Assembly: GCF_014656195.1 (NCBI RefSeq)
Contig: NZ_BNBY01000013.1
Location: 146,511 to 210,510, forward strand
Length of the DNA: 64,000 bases
Direction: 5' to 3'
Source of the DNA: Kitasatospora xanthocidica
Lineage (GTDB): Bacteria; Actinomycetota; Actinomycetes; Streptomycetales; Streptomycetaceae
Numbering within the stretch: position 1 is the stretch's first letter; the number at the start of each line of letters is the position of its first letter. This document shows positions 19,519 to 27,861 of the stretch, piece after piece. The position numbers and the translations under genes are program-made. The notes under the pieces are model-generated. The model was given only the letters and a program-made list of their open reading frames with translations, did no database searches and had not been told where the DNA came from.

Positions 19519-20192
19519 GCGCGCTCCCGTTCGCCCTGGTGCATCCAGCCGATGACGTCCAGGACCCGCAGGACGCCGATCTCCTCGCCGATCCCGGCCT
19601 CGGCGCGCACCTCCGCCAGGTCGGCCCGGAACGCGCCGCCGTCGGCGCGGAGGGCGGCGGCCAGGTCGGCCCAGAAGGTGCGGTCCGTCCGGGGCCGCCG
19701 GAAGAGCGCCTTGATCCGCTCGTCGTAGACCGGGACGAGGTGCGGGCGTTTGCGGGCCAGCAGCTTGCCCGCGACGACCGGGCCGCCGCCGTCGGGTTTG
19801 GCGGGGTACGTCTTCGCCGGGTCGGCGAGCCGTTCCCAGAGCTCCCAGGCCGGGCCGCCCGGTGCCACCAGGGCGTCGGAGGCGGGGTCCTCCAGGCGGG
19901 CGCCGCGGGGGATCGCCGACAGCAGCCGGTGCCAGTGGCCCTCGGGGTCGGTGAGCAGATCGACCGCGCCGTGCGGTTTCACCTGGACGCTCAGCATGGT
20001 GACGGCGACCAGGTCGTCGGCGGTGAAGCGGTCCGCCACCCCGGCCCGGTCGCCGCCGCCGTCGAGCCGCTCGAAGTGCGCGCCGGAGTACCACAGGTCG
20101 CCCCGCTCCCGGCGTCGGGTGAAGTACGTCCGCAGCAGCCGCAGGGACTCCTCGCGGTCCCGGTAGACCTCCGGGATCCACAGTCCCGTCAT
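19503..20192 (-). CDS. DUF6308-like protein
   Basis: A 229-aa soluble protein starting at ATG 20192 with a purine-rich ribosome site (GGAGGGAG) just upstream. Visible features are a basic N-terminal helix (LRLLRTYFTRRRERG), WYSGAHFERL, the motif FTADDLVAVTMLSV, and LVPVYDERIKALF in the second half. These agree with the actinobacterial DUF6308 family, which has no established function. It is convergent to the T7SS operon protein and divergent (96 bp) from the next gene, so it appears to be an insertion into the ESX locus rather than part of its operon. Confidence 0.7.
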   Translation of the reverse strand: MTGLWIPEVYRDREESLRLLRTYFTRRRERGDLWYSGAHFERLDGGGDRAGVADRFTADDLVAVTMLSVQVKPHGAVDLLTDPEGHWHRLLSAIPRGARLEDPASDALVAPGGPAWELWERLADPAKTYPAKPDGGGPVVAGKLLARKRPHLVPVYDERIKALFRRPRTDRTFWADLAAALRADGGAFRADLAEVRAEAGIGEEIGVLRVLDVIGWMHQGERERAAGAH

Positions 20193-20288
20193 CGACGGCT
20201 CCCTCCTCGTGCCCGGCCCGGTGAACCCCGGACCCCGGACCGTCCGTGGGACGTAGCGTAGGGAAGAGTTCGGCAGGAGGAGCGCGGG

Positions 20289-20726
20289 ATGACCGAGACG
20301 GTGCGGGACGGGTTCCGGCTGGCGGCGGTGTTCGACGTCGTGGACCCGGTGACCGGGCCGGGCTTCGCGCCGGACCGGCCGCGGCTGGAGCCCGGGGAGG
20401 AGCGCGAGGCCGTCGCCCGCTACCTGCGGACCGGCGCGGCGGTGCTGCTGACCACGATGCTGATGGACGACGTGGTCGAGCCGGACCGGCGGGGTGTCGT
20501 GCCGATGGGCTTCCGCACCGACGGCCGGTGGATCTGGACCGACACGGTGACGTACTACCTGGAGGAGTACGGGCTGGCGCCCGACCCGGAGCTGCTCGCG
20601 CACGTCCGCGCCCAGGGTGACGGCCCGTGGGCGGAGCCCGAACCGGCGGTGCTGGAGCGGGCGGTGTCCTTCGTGCTGACCCCGCCGGAGGAGACCGAGG
20701 AACCGGTCTGGACGGTCGGAAGCTGA
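20289..20726 (+). CDS. Small conserved actinobacterial protein of unknown function
   Basis: A 145-aa protein starting at ATG 20289 behind GGCAGGAGGAG. It has no signal peptide or membrane helix. The most distinctive stretch is VPMGFRTDGRWIWTDTVTYY followed by LEEYGLAPDPELLAHV, a pattern I associate with unannotated streptomycete proteins. The family was not identified. It lies directly upstream of the membrane-anchored protein and reads the same way as the T7SS genes. Confidence 0.6.
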   Translation: MTETVRDGFRLAAVFDVVDPVTGPGFAPDRPRLEPGEEREAVARYLRTGAAVLLTTMLMDDVVEPDRRGVVPMGFRTDGRWIWTDTVTYYLEEYGLAPDPELLAHVRAQGDGPWAEPEPAVLERAVSFVLTPPEETEEPVWTVGS

Positions 20727-20805
20727 ACGTCCAGGACCCGGCTGAACCGATCGGGGCCGTCCGGCCGTAGCTCCCCACAGGAGTGTCGTCGAACACAGGG
20801 GATGC

Positions 20806-22359
20806 ATGGTGGGCGAGGAGCAGCGCGGCGAGCCGGGGCGGGAGCCGTCCGGCTTCCGGCTTCCGGCGGTGAACTGGGCTCTGGCTGCCGAGGAGGAGTC
20901 CACGGAGACGGCCTCCGCCGCGGAGACGGCCGCGGCCCCGGGGGCCCCGACCGTGGTGCTGCCCGCGCAGGCGGCGGCCCCCGGCGGGACGGGGACGGGG
21001 ACCAGGGCCGAGAAGGCCGCCGAGACCGGGAAGCCGGCCGGGAAGCCTGCCGGGACGCCGACGGAGAATCCGGCCCGGACCGAGGGCGGCAAGCCGGCCG
21101 AGCGCGCGTCCGCGACCCCGGTCGCGCCGCCGGCCACCCCGTCGGCCGCACCCGCCGCACCCCCCGTACCCGCCGCCGCGGCCGTCACGGTGTCGCCCGC
21201 CGCCGCCACGCCCGAGGCGCTGGCCGCCACCGTGGTCGCCGAGCCGGCCGGCGAGTCCGGTACGGACCCCGGCCCGCGGCCCGGGCGGGTCTCCCGTCCG
21301 ATGATCGCGGCGGCCGTCGCCGTGGGCCTGGTGCTGGTGGGCGCCTCGGTGGTGGTGACCCAGCTCGGCGGCAACGACCACAAGAAGGGGCCCGCCCAGG
21401 CCGACGCTCCGCCCGGGTTCGGGCAGGGCGGCGGGGACGGCGGCAACGGCTTCGTGCCCGGGTACGACGAGCACGGCGGCACCGGCGGCGCGGGCACCCC
21501 CGCCCCGGACGGGCAGCCGGGGGCGGTCGTGCCGCCGGTGGACGCCGGTGCGGCCTCCTCCGCGCCGGGTGACCAGCCGGGCTCGGTGCCCAACGGCTCC
21601 GGCGGCTCCGCCTCCGGGGGCGGCGCGTCGGGCGGGGGCGGCGGCGCCGCGCAGCCCGCCAAGGGAGCGGTCAACACCGGTACGGGCGCCGGGAGTTCCG
21701 CTGCCGGGACCGGTCAGGCCCAGGGCGGTTCGGGGGCCGCCGCGAGCGGTGGCGCCGCCGCGGGCGGCACCAAGCCCGCCCCCAGCCAGCCGACGCCGCC
21801 GCCGGCCGGGGCCCAGAACCCCGCCCCGCCGCCGGCCGGCGCCCAGAACCCGGCCCCGCCGCCGGTGGCCGCCAAGCCGCCGGCGCCGGTCACCGCGATC
21901 GCCGGCCCGTACTGCGGCGGGTACCGCACCAACGGCTGGTACGACGACGGCGACAAGGGCTGGCGCAACTACTCCGGCGGCTACAGCGGCGAGGGATGCA
22001 ACGGCACCTACGCCGCGATGCCGATGTCCGGTGACGGCAACGACAAGGGCAACTCGGTGGTCTGGAGCTTCACCCTGGACAAGGTCACCAGCTGCACCCT
22101 GGCCGTCTACATCCCGGCCAGTGGCAACCTCAAGCAGGTCGGCGGCAATCCGAGCTACTACACGGTGCAGAGCGGCGGTGGCTCGGCCGGTTCCTTCACC
22201 ATCAACCAGACGGCCAGTCAGGGAAGTTGGGTGACCAAGGGGCCGTTCACCTACCGCGGTCCGATCTCCCTCACCCTGCACGACCGCGGCATCGACTGGG
22301 GCGCCGCCGCCGGCGCCCACCACGCCGCCAGTGCCGTCCGGGCCACCTGCACGCCCTGA
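20806..22359 (+). CDS. Membrane-anchored protein with Pro/Gly-rich stalk and extracytoplasmic golvesin/Xly-type beta domain
   Basis: A 517-aa protein. Residues 1-165 are a low-complexity Ala/Pro/Glu cytoplasmic segment. One transmembrane helix at about 167-187 (MIAAAVAVGLVLVGASVVVT) is followed by the stop-transfer-like DHKKG. A long Gly/Ser/Pro stalk runs to about 360. The C-terminal 150 residues start at AGPYCGGYRTNGWYDDG and form a beta-rich module ending YRGPISLTLHDRGIDWG. This resembles golvesin C-terminal/Xly carbohydrate-binding-like domains, and four Cys could form disulphides. The topology puts that domain on the cell-wall side. Its place between eccC and the mycosin gene suggests a T7SS accessory role at the wall; this is inference. 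ATG 20806 has AGGGG just before it. Confidence 0.65.
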   Translation: MVGEEQRGEPGREPSGFRLPAVNWALAAEEESTETASAAETAAAPGAPTVVLPAQAAAPGGTGTGTRAEKAAETGKPAGKPAGTPTENPARTEGGKPAERASATPVAPPATPSAAPAAPPVPAAAAVTVSPAAATPEALAATVVAEPAGESGTDPGPRPGRVSRPMIAAAVAVGLVLVGASVVVTQLGGNDHKKGPAQADAPPGFGQGGGDGGNGFVPGYDEHGGTGGAGTPAPDGQPGAVVPPVDAGAASSAPGDQPGSVPNGSGGSASGGGASGGGGGAAQPAKGAVNTGTGAGSSAAGTGQAQGGSGAAASGGAAAGGTKPAPSQPTPPPAGAQNPAPPPAGAQNPAPPPVAAKPPAPVTAIAGPYCGGYRTNGWYDDGDKGWRNYSGGYSGEGCNGTYAAMPMSGDGNDKGNSVVWSFTLDKVTSCTLAVYIPASGNLKQVGGNPSYYTVQSGGGSAGSFTINQTASQGSWVTKGPFTYRGPISLTLHDRGIDWGAAAGAHHAASAVRATCTP

Positions 22360-22484
22360 CGCCGGTCCGACCACGTTTGACCTGGTCCGACCCGGTCCGA
22401 CCCGCACGCCCGCACACCGGCCGGGAACCACCCCGGCCGGACGGCGGAGAACCACCACGCCCCACGACGAAGGGAACCCCAGGC

Positions 22485-25400
22485 ATGTCGCGCCCGGTGC
22501 TGACGGTCTGCGCGGAGCAGCGGGAGCCCGGCTCCTACCGCACGATCGGTGAAGCCCTCCAGGCCGCCCGCAGCGGCGCGGTGATCTCCGTACGCCCCGG
22601 CCGCTACGACGAGAACCTGGTCCTCACCAAGGTGGTGAGCATCACCGCCGAGGACGTCCGGGGCAGTGTGCGGATCAGTCCCAGACGCGGCTCGGTCGTC
22701 CAGGTGCTCACCGAAGCCGTCCAGTTGACCGGACTGGTGCTCCAGGGGCAGGACGACGAACTGCCCGCCGTCGACGTCCCGCGCGGCCAACTCGCCCTCC
22801 AGGACTGCGAGGTGGCCGGCAACGCGTGGACCGCCGTGCTCACCCGCCAGCAGGGCGAACTCGCCATGCGCGGCTGCCGGGTGGTCAACCCGGCCGGCGC
22901 CGGACTGGTCGAGACCTCCACCGGCACCAGCGTCATCGAGGACAGCGTCATCGAGCACCTGGGCACCTCCGCCCTGGTGATCGGCGAGCGGGCCAACCCG
23001 ACCGTACGGCGCTGCGTGCTGCGCGACGCCCGCGGCAACGGCGTCTGCGCCAACGGCGAGGCGCGCGGCGTGATCGAGGACTGCGAGATCTCCGCCACCG
23101 ACAAGCCCGCCGTGGCCCTGGAGGAGCAGAGCACCACGCGCCTGCTGCGCACCGAGATCCGCGACAGCGCCCTCGGCGTGTTCATCGGCTCCACCGCCCG
23201 GGTCGTCCTGGAGGACTGCACCGTCACCGCCGTCCGCGGCCACGGCTACGTGCTCACCAACGGCACCGACCCGCTGCTGCGCCGCTGCCGCGCCGTCCGA
23301 CCCCAGGGCCAGGGCCTGCACATCACCGGCCGCTCCCGCGGCACCTTCGAGGACTGCGAGGTCACCGCCCCCGCCCAGGTCGGCATCCACGTCGGCGAGT
23401 CCGCCGGCCCCGGCCTGGTCCGGGCCGTGGTGCGCGACGCCGAGACCGACGGCGTCGAACTCACCGGGGAGAGCGCCGCCGAGTTCGACCGGCTGGAGGT
23501 CCGCGACGCGGCCGGCACCGGCATCGTGGTGCGCGAGGGCGCCAACCCGCTGCTGCGCCGCACCACCGTCACCGCCGCCGGCGGCCACGGCATCGAGGTG
23601 CTGCGCGACGGGCGCGGCCGGATCGAGGACGCCACCGTGCTCGACTCCGGGCAGCACGGCGTGCGGATCAGCGACGGCGCCAACACCTACCTCGGCGGCA
23701 GCCAGGTGCGCGGCAGCAAGTCCTGCGGCGTCTCGGTCGGCCCCGAGGGCGTCGCCACCCTGCGCGACGTCGAATCCACCGAGAACGCCTTCGACGGCGC
23801 CAGCGTCGAACGCGGCGGCGAACTCACCGCCACCCGCTCCCGGCTGCGGACCAACCGCCGCCACGGACTCCATCTGACGGGCGGCGCCCGCGCCACGCTC
23901 ACCTCCTGCCAGCTCACCGACAACACCGTGGACGGGCTGCGCTCCGAAACCGCGGAGCCCGTCCGGCTCACCGACTGCCTGACCGCCGAGAACCAGGGCG
24001 CCGGGCTGCGGCAGACCGAGCCGAGCGACCGGCTCGCGATCGAGAACCTCGACAGCCGGGACAACCGGTCGCCCGACGCCCACGGGTCCGCGGCCGTCGC
24101 CGCCGCCGCGCCCGGCACCGCCGCCACCGCTGACGGCGGGACCGAGCCCGCCGACGGGACGGCCACGCCCGCACCCGCCGACCCCGGACCGCAGGGCCCG
24201 CAGGCCGTCCTGCAGACCCTGGTCGGGCTGGACGGCGTCAAGGAGCAGGTCGCCACCCTCGTCAACCTCAACAAGCTGGCCCGGCGCCGCGAACAGGCCG
24301 GCCTGCCCGCCCTCCCGATGAGCCGGCACCTGGTCTTCGCCGGCCCGCCCGGCACCGGCAAGACCACCGTCGCCCGGCTCTACGGCGCCATCCTCGCCGA
24401 ACTCGGCGTGCTGCGCAGCGGCCACCTGGTCGAGGTCGCCCGCGCCGACCTCGTCGCCTCCATCATCGGCGGGACCGCCCTGAAGACCACCGAGGTCGTC
24501 AAGGAGGCCCTCGGCGGCGTGCTGTTCATCGACGAGGCGTACACCCTGTCCGCCGGATCCGGCGGCACCGGCCCCGACTTCGGCCGCGAGGCCATCGACA
24601 CCCTGGTCAAACTGATGGAGGACCACCGCGAGGACCTGGTGGTGATCGTCGCCGGGTACGAGGCCGAGATCCGCGAGTTCCTCGCCTCCAACCCGGGCCT
24701 GGCCTCCCGCTTCAGCCGGACCGTCGAATTCCAGAACTACAGCGTCGACGAACTCACCACCATCGTCGAACACAACGCCGGCGGCCACGGCTACGAACTC
24801 GCCGAAGGCACCCGCGAGGCGCTCGCCGTCCACTTCGAACGGATGCCCAAGGGCGCCGACTTCGGCAACGGCCGGGCCGCCCGCAAGGTGTTCGAGGAGA
24901 TGGTCGACCGGCAGGCCTCCCGGCTCGCCGTACTCGAACACTTCGACAACGACGCCCTCACCCAGCTGCTGCCCGCCGACGTCGGCGAACAGGCCGCCGC
25001 GGCCGTCGCCGGCAACGGCAAGTCCGACGAACCCGGCCTGCTCGACCGGCTGCGCGCCATGGTCGGCCTCGCCGCCGCCAAGGAACAGGTCGAGGACCTC
25101 GTCAACCTCACCCGGCAGACCCGCCGCCGCGTCGAAGCCGGCCTGCCCGCCGCCACCATCAGCCACCACCTGGTCTTCTCCGGCCCGCCCGGCACCGGCA
25201 AGACCACCGTCGCCCGGCTCTACGGCGAACTCCTCGCCGAACTCGACGTACTGCCCGCCGGCCAGCTCATCGAGACCGCCCGCGCCGACCTCGTCGGCCG
25301 CTACATCGGCCACACCGCCCAGCTCACCCGGGACGCCTTCGAACGCGCCCGCGGCGGCGTGCTCTTCATCGACGAGGCCTACACCCTGACACCCCGCAAC

Positions 25401-25850
25401 GGCGCCGGCGGCGACTTCGGCCAGGAAGCCGTCGACACCCTGATGAAACTGATGGAGGACCACCGCGACGAGGTCGTCGTCATCGTGGCCGGTTACCAGG
25501 AGGAGATGCGCGGCTTCCTCGCCTCCAACCCCGGCCTGGCCTCCCGGTTCTCCCGGGAGATCACCTTCGACCACTACGCGGACGACGAACTCGTCACCAT
25601 CGTCCGGCTGCAGGCCGAGACCGCCGGGTACAGCTGCACCCCGGAGACCCTGGCCGCGCTCGGCACCCTGTTCGCCGCCGTCCCGCGCGACCGCTCCTTC
25701 GGCAACGGGCGGTTCGCCCGGCAGGTCCTGGAAGCGATGATCACCCGCCAGGCCGGACGGCTGTCCCGGCTCGACATCGCGGACCTCGACGAACTCAGCC
25801 TCCTGCTGCCGCAGGACATCCCGGTCGAGCGGATCGGCAGCTTCGGGTGA
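22485..25850 (+). CDS. EccA-like fusion: right-handed beta-helix plus two AAA+ (CbxX/CfqX) ATPase domains
   Basis: A 1121-aa cytoplasmic protein. Residues 1-540 are about twenty parallel beta-helix turns (repeated pattern such as VIEDSVIEHLGTSALVIGE). Residues about 580-850 and 860-1121 are two CbxX/CfqX AAA+ modules. Walker A GPPGTGKT occurs at 620-627 and 900-907, and Walker B VLFIDEAYTL has D683/E684 and D963/E964. The second module has the usual pore loop G-R-Y-I-G-H, but the first has A-S-I-I-G-G, with the aromatic residue lost. AAA+ proteins of this group (EccA) remodel or release T7SS substrates. The beta-helix could hold a partner. ATG 22485 was chosen because the frame upstream overlaps the previous gene out of phase. 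The stop overlaps the mycosin start. Confidence 0.85.
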   Translation: MSRPVLTVCAEQREPGSYRTIGEALQAARSGAVISVRPGRYDENLVLTKVVSITAEDVRGSVRISPRRGSVVQVLTEAVQLTGLVLQGQDDELPAVDVPRGQLALQDCEVAGNAWTAVLTRQQGELAMRGCRVVNPAGAGLVETSTGTSVIEDSVIEHLGTSALVIGERANPTVRRCVLRDARGNGVCANGEARGVIEDCEISATDKPAVALEEQSTTRLLRTEIRDSALGVFIGSTARVVLEDCTVTAVRGHGYVLTNGTDPLLRRCRAVRPQGQGLHITGRSRGTFEDCEVTAPAQVGIHVGESAGPGLVRAVVRDAETDGVELTGESAAEFDRLEVRDAAGTGIVVREGANPLLRRTTVTAAGGHGIEVLRDGRGRIEDATVLDSGQHGVRISDGANTYLGGSQVRGSKSCGVSVGPEGVATLRDVESTENAFDGASVERGGELTATRSRLRTNRRHGLHLTGGARATLTSCQLTDNTVDGLRSETAEPVRLTDCLTAENQGAGLRQTEPSDRLAIENLDSRDNRSPDAHGSAAVAAAAPGTAATADGGTEPADGTATPAPADPGPQGPQAVLQTLVGLDGVKEQVATLVNLNKLARRREQAGLPALPMSRHLVFAGPPGTGKTTVARLYGAILAELGVLRSGHLVEVARADLVASIIGGTALKTTEVVKEALGGVLFIDEAYTLSAGSGGTGPDFGREAIDTLVKLMEDHREDLVVIVAGYEAEIREFLASNPGLASRFSRTVEFQNYSVDELTTIVEHNAGGHGYELAEGTREALAVHFERMPKGADFGNGRAARKVFEEMVDRQASRLAVLEHFDNDALTQLLPADVGEQAAAAVAGNGKSDEPGLLDRLRAMVGLAAAKEQVEDLVNLTRQTRRRVEAGLPAATISHHLVFSGPPGTGKTTVARLYGELLAELDVLPAGQLIETARADLVGRYIGHTAQLTRDAFERARGGVLFIDEAYTLTPRNGAGGDFGQEAVDTLMKLMEDHRDEVVVIVAGYQEEMRGFLASNPGLASRFSREITFDHYADDELVTIVRLQAETAGYSCTPETLAALGTLFAAVPRDRSFGNGRFARQVLEAMITRQAGRLSRLDIADLDELSLLLPQDIPVERIGSFG

Positions 25851-27106
25851 GGGACACCGCCGCCACCGCCAGGGCCACTGCCCCTGCCCGGGCCGCCGCT
25901 GTGGCGCTCGCCGCCGCGCTGCTGCTGCCGACCGCGGGCACCGCGGCCGCCGCCGACACCCCCGACGCCCTGCCCGGCGTCACCCAGCAGCGGCGCGACC
26001 CCGGCGGCAGACCCGCCGGCTGCCTGCCGCCGTCCGCCAAGGGCACCCAGCTCGTCCCCTGGCCGCAGACCTTCCTGCGCCCCGAACGGGTGTGGCCGCT
26101 CAGCCGCGGCGAAGGCGTCACCGTCGCCGTCCTCGGCTCCGGCGTCAAGGACGGCGGCGGCCTGCTCACCGGCCGCCTCGACCACGCCCCGCTCCCCGGC
26201 GGCGCCGACCCGACCCAGGACTGCGTCGGCCACGGCACCTTCCTGGCCGGCCTGATCGCCGCCGACCAGCGCGAAGGCACCGGCTTCGCCGGGCTCGCAC
26301 CGCGCGCCAGGATCCTCGCCGTCTCGGTCACCAACGAGGCCGGCGTCGGCACACCCGACCTGCTCGCCCAGGGGATCACGGCCGCCGCCGACCGCGGCGC
26401 CCGGATCATCACCGTCGGCATCGCCCTGCCCACCGGCAACGACGCCCTGGCCGGCGCGGTCAAGGCGGCCCGGGCCAAGGGCGCACTCATCGTCGCCCCG
26501 GCCGCACCCGACACCCCACCCGCCGACACCGCACAGACCGGCGCCAAACCCGGACCCGCCTACCCGGCGGCCTACCCCGAGGTCCTCGCCGTCCGCGACC
26601 TCGCCCCCGGCGGCGCCCTCGCCGACGGCGCCTCGGCCGTCCCGGTCGGCGGCCGCGTCGACCTCACCGCCCCCGGCGACGCCGTCACCGGCCCCGGCCC
26701 CACCCCCGGCGGCTACTACACCGGCGTCGGCCCCAGCTTCGCCACCGCCTTCGTCGCCGCCACCGCCGCCCTCGCCCTCGGCTACCGCCCCACCCTCACC
26801 GTCGACGAACTGACCCGCCGCCTCGAATCCACCGCCTACCACAGCACCGACCCGCAGTACGGCTACGGCACCGTCGACCCCATCGCCGCCGTCACCCGCC
26901 TCACCGACCCGGCCCCCACCACCCCGCCCCCCACCCCGGCCACCCTCGCCATGCCCCCGGCCCGCCCCACCAGCACCGCCCCCACCCAAGCCGCCACCAT
27001 CGCCCTCACCTCCCTCGCCACAGCCGCCCTCATCGCCGCCGCAGCCGCCATCACCCCCCGCGCCCGCCGCCGCAACTGGCGCCCGGGCCGCGCGGAGGAG
27101 CACTGA
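25847..27106 (+). CDS. mycP: Mycosin-family S8 protease homologue (MycP), catalytically degenerate
   Basis: A 419-aa protein coupled to the AAA+ gene by a GTGA overlap. It has an N-terminal signal peptide (hydrophobic core AAAVALAAALLLP) and a C-terminal Pro-rich linker, transmembrane helix and basic tail (RARRR), the normal mycosin topology. The subtilase core is recognisable: GEGVTVAVLGSGV, VGHGT with H129, and GPSFATAFVA with S297. The catalytic Asp position reads Gly (G97, where active mycosins have VAVIDTGV). The oxyanion-hole Asn region reads APAAPD instead of AAAGN. Two key groups are therefore missing while His and Ser remain. Mycosins are required for T7SS assembly partly independently of proteolysis, so a structural role remains possible. 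Confidence 0.85.
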   Translation: MRDTAATARATAPARAAAVALAAALLLPTAGTAAAADTPDALPGVTQQRRDPGGRPAGCLPPSAKGTQLVPWPQTFLRPERVWPLSRGEGVTVAVLGSGVKDGGGLLTGRLDHAPLPGGADPTQDCVGHGTFLAGLIAADQREGTGFAGLAPRARILAVSVTNEAGVGTPDLLAQGITAAADRGARIITVGIALPTGNDALAGAVKAARAKGALIVAPAAPDTPPADTAQTGAKPGPAYPAAYPEVLAVRDLAPGGALADGASAVPVGGRVDLTAPGDAVTGPGPTPGGYYTGVGPSFATAFVAATAALALGYRPTLTVDELTRRLESTAYHSTDPQYGYGTVDPIAAVTRLTDPAPTTPPPTPATLAMPPARPTSTAPTQAATIALTSLATAALIAAAAAITPRARRRNWRPGRAEEH

Positions 27107-27797
27107 GGGTCCGGTCCGCCCGGCGGGCGGACGGCCCGTTCCGGCCGCCCTCGCCGCCCTCACCTGCCCTACCGACCCGGCCGTCACCGCACCACCCTTG
27201 CCATGCCCCCGGCAGCACCGCCCCGACCCAAGCCGCCACCGTCGCCCTTGCCTTCCTCGCCACGGCGGCCGCCGCCCGAGGCAGGGGGAGGACGGTTGAG
27301 GGGGCGCCCGCTTGGCGGGTGCCGGCCCCGTTCCGCTGGCGCCATTGCTCCCGCCGCCCTTGCCGCTGCGGTCCTGGTCGTCGCCGCCACCTGCTCTACC
27401 GACCCGGCCCCCACTGACCTGTCCCCATAGCGGCGCCTTCGCCCTGCCCTCTGGCGCGCCCGGCCAGTGCCGCCTCTTCCCAAGCCGCCGGCATCACCCT
27501 TGTTTCCTCGCCGCTGCGGCTCTGGTCGCCGCCGCTGCCGCCGGGCCCGGCGGCAGCGGCGGGGCCGGCACGGGAGGAGGGCTGGGGTGTCCGCATGGGG
27601 CCCGGTCCGGGCGGATGACGGATGAGGAGGGGGCTGCTGCGGGGCCGGCATCCGTGGCGGGTGGAGGAGGGCTGGTGGCCTGTCGCGGCTGGTGTCTGTC
27701 GGGGCTTGTGGTGCGGGCTGAGGGGGTGTCCGTCCTGTGGACCTCCTCTGCCCGGCTCGGGGTCGGGCTGAGGGACGGTGAGATGTGGTGATTCGTT
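27107..27797. repeat. Intergenic region holding two decayed tandem copies of the mycP 3' end
   Basis: There is no believable gene in this 755-bp gap before the ParA-like gene. Segment 26941-27028 of mycP (CCATGCCCCCGG through CCCAAGCCGCCACC) is repeated at about 27191-27270 and, more decayed, at about 27436-27540. The landmark TACCGACCCGGCC appears at about 27169 and 27399, matching TCACCGACCCGGCC in mycP near 26905. The unit is therefore roughly 230-260 bp and includes bases after the mycP stop. The copies lack an open frame and look like remnants of tandem duplication. Confidence 0.75.
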
Positions 27798-27832
27798 GCC
27801 GTCCGCCGTCCGCCGTCCGCCGTCCGCCGTCC
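27798..27832. repeat. Five exact 7-bp tandem repeats
   Basis: GCCGTCC is repeated five times without error just past the 3' end of the ParA-like gene. It is a simple slippage repeat; no regulatory meaning is visible. Confidence 0.9.
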
Positions 27833-27861
27833 GCCGGCGCCTCAGGCGACCGTGGGCGGAG

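Noticed and set aside
20289..20726. WXG100 (EsxA/EsxB-like) substrate
   Set aside because: At 145 aa it is too long, has no central W-x-G motif, and is not a helical hairpin.
22331..22552. Small ORF (73 codons) overlapping the start of the beta-helix/AAA+ gene
   Set aside because: It lies across two gene ends in another frame and has Pro/Arg/Thr low complexity.
27312..27791. 159-codon ORF downstream of mycP
   Set aside because: It runs through the decayed mycP repeats and simple sequence, with no ribosome site or family.
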